The position numbers were made by a program, and so were the translations under genes. The notes beneath the pieces were generated by a model. It was not told the origin of the DNA. It searched no databases and saw nothing but the letters and a program-made list of their open reading frames with translations. A stretch of 64,000 bases of DNA. It comes from Pseudomaricurvus sp033283175 (GTDB lineage Bacteria; Pseudomonadota; Gammaproteobacteria; Pseudomonadales; Cellvibrionaceae). The stretch covers positions 806,001-870,000 of the forward strand of contig JAWMQM010000001.1 of the NCBI GenBank assembly GCA_033283175.1, read 5' to 3'. This document shows positions 62,250 through 64,000 of this stretch, in pieces; position 1 is the stretch's first letter, and each line of letters begins with the position of its first letter.

Positions 62250-62566
62250 GGCACTCTGCTGCGGCCGGGAAAACGGAATGGCATAGCGTCCGCCTTCGGG
62301 AAACAAGAGACTGGTTCTACAGCACCGGGGCCAGATCCGCGTCTGTATTGACGACGCTCCCGTTACTCGCGCCGCAGCAGTCTCTCAGGTAGCCATGCTC
62401 GGGAGAGCACACAGCTGGAGCAGATCAGCCTATACCCATGCACATGGCAAGTCGAGGTTAATCGCTGAACCGCTGCCAACAAGCCAGTAACCCGTGGACC
62501 ATAAGCCCGCAATCCACATTCTTCCGGGATAATCCGGCCCTATCATCCGGCAACGCTGCTTACCGG
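62250..62566. other. Gene-free region upstream of the glycosyltransferase
   Basis: About 315 bp. No TPR-coding sequence can be found in any frame, so the glycosyltransferase is not simply split by a frameshift here. Nothing else is recognised. Confidence 0.5.
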
Positions 62567-63439
62567 TCAGGGATTGTCTTTAAGAAACTGCAGAACTTCC
62601 GGCACCAGCCTGGGCCAACTGCGAAACAACGTATGCCCATCCGTACCCGCCATGGTTTGCGCAGAACGCAGGTTCCACTCGTTATCTTCCCAGGGTGGCT
62701 CCAACAGCAGTGAGTGCGGAATCAATCGGTGAACCCACTCACTGGTGGCCCGGGTATGGGACAGGTCACTCCTGCCACTGCGAAACACCAGCGTGGGCAT
62801 ATTCAGTCGGGCAAAGTGGCGCGGCTGCATTCCCGGTACAGGTGATATGTCAGAGGGCGCATAGGCGGCGGCCCACTTCTGCATAGTGGCGATAAACTTG
62901 TCCGGATCCAGCGCCAGCAATGCCTCTCTGGCCTTGGGGTTTTTACCCAGATGTTCGGCCCAGGAGGTCGCCTTTAATACCGCTGCCATGCCACCCGAAC
63001 TGGCCAGGGTTGCCGCCTCACCACAGTAGTAGGTTGCCAACTGCATCAAGCCAATGGGGTCACCACTGATCCACCAGAGCACAAGATGGGAGCAAAGGTC
63101 CGGATGCCGCGAAGCGGCCAGCATCGACACCCTGGAACCACCCGACCCGCCGGCAATCACAGCGGGCCCTAACTCCAACGTCTTAATCAATCCAGCCAGT
63201 GCCTCTGCCTGATTTTCGGATTCACTGTCGCCCAGCAGACAGGTATCGGAGTAGCCGCAATTGGGACGATCGTAGATCAGGGCCTGATAGCCCTGTCGGA
63301 CAAACTCTTCCGCCATTTCCCGATAACCGGGGACATCCATGGTGAAACGCCCACCCGGGGTCAATGCAATGAGCGGCGCGCCCTTGTCGCCGAGAAGTTC
63401 GTAGGCTATCCCCACGCCGTCAACGTCTGTTTTTTCCAT
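62567..63439 (-). CDS. Alpha/beta hydrolase
   Basis: 290 residues. LIALTPGGRFTMDVPGYREMAEEFVRQGYQALIYDRPNCGYSD is the oxyanion and strand pattern; the nucleophile elbow is AGGSGGSRVSML. A distal His probably lies in GTDGHTLFRSWP. This matches epoxide hydrolase or haloalkane-type hydrolases; the substrate is unknown. AAGGATAACGATA precedes the ATG. Confidence 0.85.
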   Translation of the reverse strand: MEKTDVDGVGIAYELLGDKGAPLIALTPGGRFTMDVPGYREMAEEFVRQGYQALIYDRPNCGYSDTCLLGDSESENQAEALAGLIKTLELGPAVIAGGSGGSRVSMLAASRHPDLCSHLVLWWISGDPIGLMQLATYYCGEAATLASSGGMAAVLKATSWAEHLGKNPKAREALLALDPDKFIATMQKWAAAYAPSDISPVPGMQPRHFARLNMPTLVFRSGRSDLSHTRATSEWVHRLIPHSLLLEPPWEDNEWNLRSAQTMAGTDGHTLFRSWPRLVPEVLQFLKDNP

Positions 63440-63677
63440 TATCGTTATCCTTATTCAGGCCAACAGTATAAGGCGGCCCTGATTCTGAAAGTCCCTTGCG
63501 CCCCGCCACAAGCACACTCATGACGATTGTCACAAACAATAACCTGACCGGTTACAGGAGACAAACTGCCTGTTCTTTGATGGGGTTCTCGCAGCCAAAA
63601 CGCCAGCGCCGCTATATTAGGTGCCCTATGGACCCAACCGGAGAGCAGAGCCTCTCCATCACGGACACCTGAATGTC

Positions 63678-64000
63678 ATGCCTACGGTTACTGACCGAAG
63701 TAAAAGCAATTACCTGCGAAGCATCGGCAACGATCCTGGCCGTCACCGGCTGCTGGCAAAACAATTGGTGGACGTCAAACAGGGTCTGGAGAAAATCCGC
63801 AATAATCCCCTGGCCTACCGCGGCAAAGCGTTCACCGAATGGCATCGCCAAGCCAGCGACCTCTACCTGTCAATCGACTGGCTTGGCGTGCCGCCAATCA
63901 TCGAGAAGAAGTTTTTTCAGCGAGGCTTCGGAAAATCCAGGGAGATACTCAACGACAGCCAGATTTTTACGCTATTCAGGCAGGATGTACAGATCACCCT
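63678..64000 (+). CDS. Unrecognised protein, truncated by the window end
   Basis: An open frame of 107 codons without stop from ATG 63678 to the edge. The peptide is soluble and mixed in charge: NYLRSIGNDPGRHRLL, KQLVDVKQGLEKIRNNPLAYRGKAFTEWHRQ, LGVPPIIEKKFFQRGF, SQIFTLFRQDVQI. No family recognised. No clear Shine-Dalgarno sequence upstream. Confidence 0.55.
   Translation, partial: MPTVTDRSKSNYLRSIGNDPGRHRLLAKQLVDVKQGLEKIRNNPLAYRGKAFTEWHRQASDLYLSIDWLGVPPIIEKKFFQRGFGKSREILNDSQIFTLFRQDVQIT

Overview
The window reads as about 64 kb of high-GC chromosome from a gammaproteobacterium. Gene content points to a marine, lipid- or steroid-using lineage of the Cellvibrionales type (Halieaceae/Spongiibacteraceae-like): many acyl-CoA enzymes, a PhyH dioxygenase, an OlsF-like ornithine lipid synthase, an MMPL/RND exporter and scattered REP palindromes. 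That placement is inference from gene content; there is no rRNA to confirm it. I saw no tRNA or rRNA genes, no CRISPR array, no prophage and no insertion sequence.

Layout. 0-7 kb: a two-TM membrane protein, a dense repeat block, an olsF-like gene, a 1-kb hairpin-rich spacer and the peroxide-defence pair ahpC-ahpF. 7-16.6 kb: two consecutive sets of circularly permuted ATP-grasp, alpha-E and transglutaminase-like proteins. The first set is separate genes plus a DUF2126 fusion; the second is an ATP-grasp/alpha-E fusion plus a short transglutaminase. This is a predicted but uncharacterised peptide ligation/modification system. 16.6-20.3 kb: a membrane O-acyltransferase whose Shine-Dalgarno sequence and start codon sit in a hairpin, and an orphan polyamine-binding protein.

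20.3-34.5 kb is metabolic: a phyH-marR-quinone reductase operon divergent from an enoyl-CoA hydratase over a perfect 16-bp palindrome; a five-gene operon (CoA-transferase, amidohydrolase, enoyl-CoA hydratase, two membrane proteins); and a 2-oxoacid dehydrogenase E1 alpha-beta fusion with two free-standing lipoyl-domain proteins and an SDR but no E2 or E3. A hydrolase/TetR divergent pair follows.

35-40.3 kb is an envelope export cluster: LolA-like protein, outer-membrane barrel, and an MMPL/RND transporter whose N-terminus looks like a PAS domain. 40-50 kb holds a NYN/OST-HTH protein, an RhlE-type helicase, two methyltransferases, a double FGE-like protein lacking the expected cysteines, an arylsulfatase with a C-x-A-x-R motif and a small membrane protein. 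50-54.7 kb: three tandem 167-bp repeats containing REP palindromes, a flavin-dependent monooxygenase with its flavin reductase, a divergent HxlR-SCP2-like regulator, and a two-gene unknown cassette. A double-dyad operator (TGTAG-N7-CTACA twice) occurs both at the HxlR promoter and upstream of the small membrane protein/sulfatase genes, linking them as a likely regulon.

54.8-64 kb: a NhaC-like antiporter, an outer-membrane barrel, an NTF2-like/TetR pair, a dual-specificity phosphatase next to a compact kinase-like protein, a YbaK deacylase, a SPINDLY-type glycosyltransferase without TPRs, a hydrolase, and an unrecognised gene running off the end. Start codons were revised from the longest frames where ribosome binding sites or overlaps supported it.
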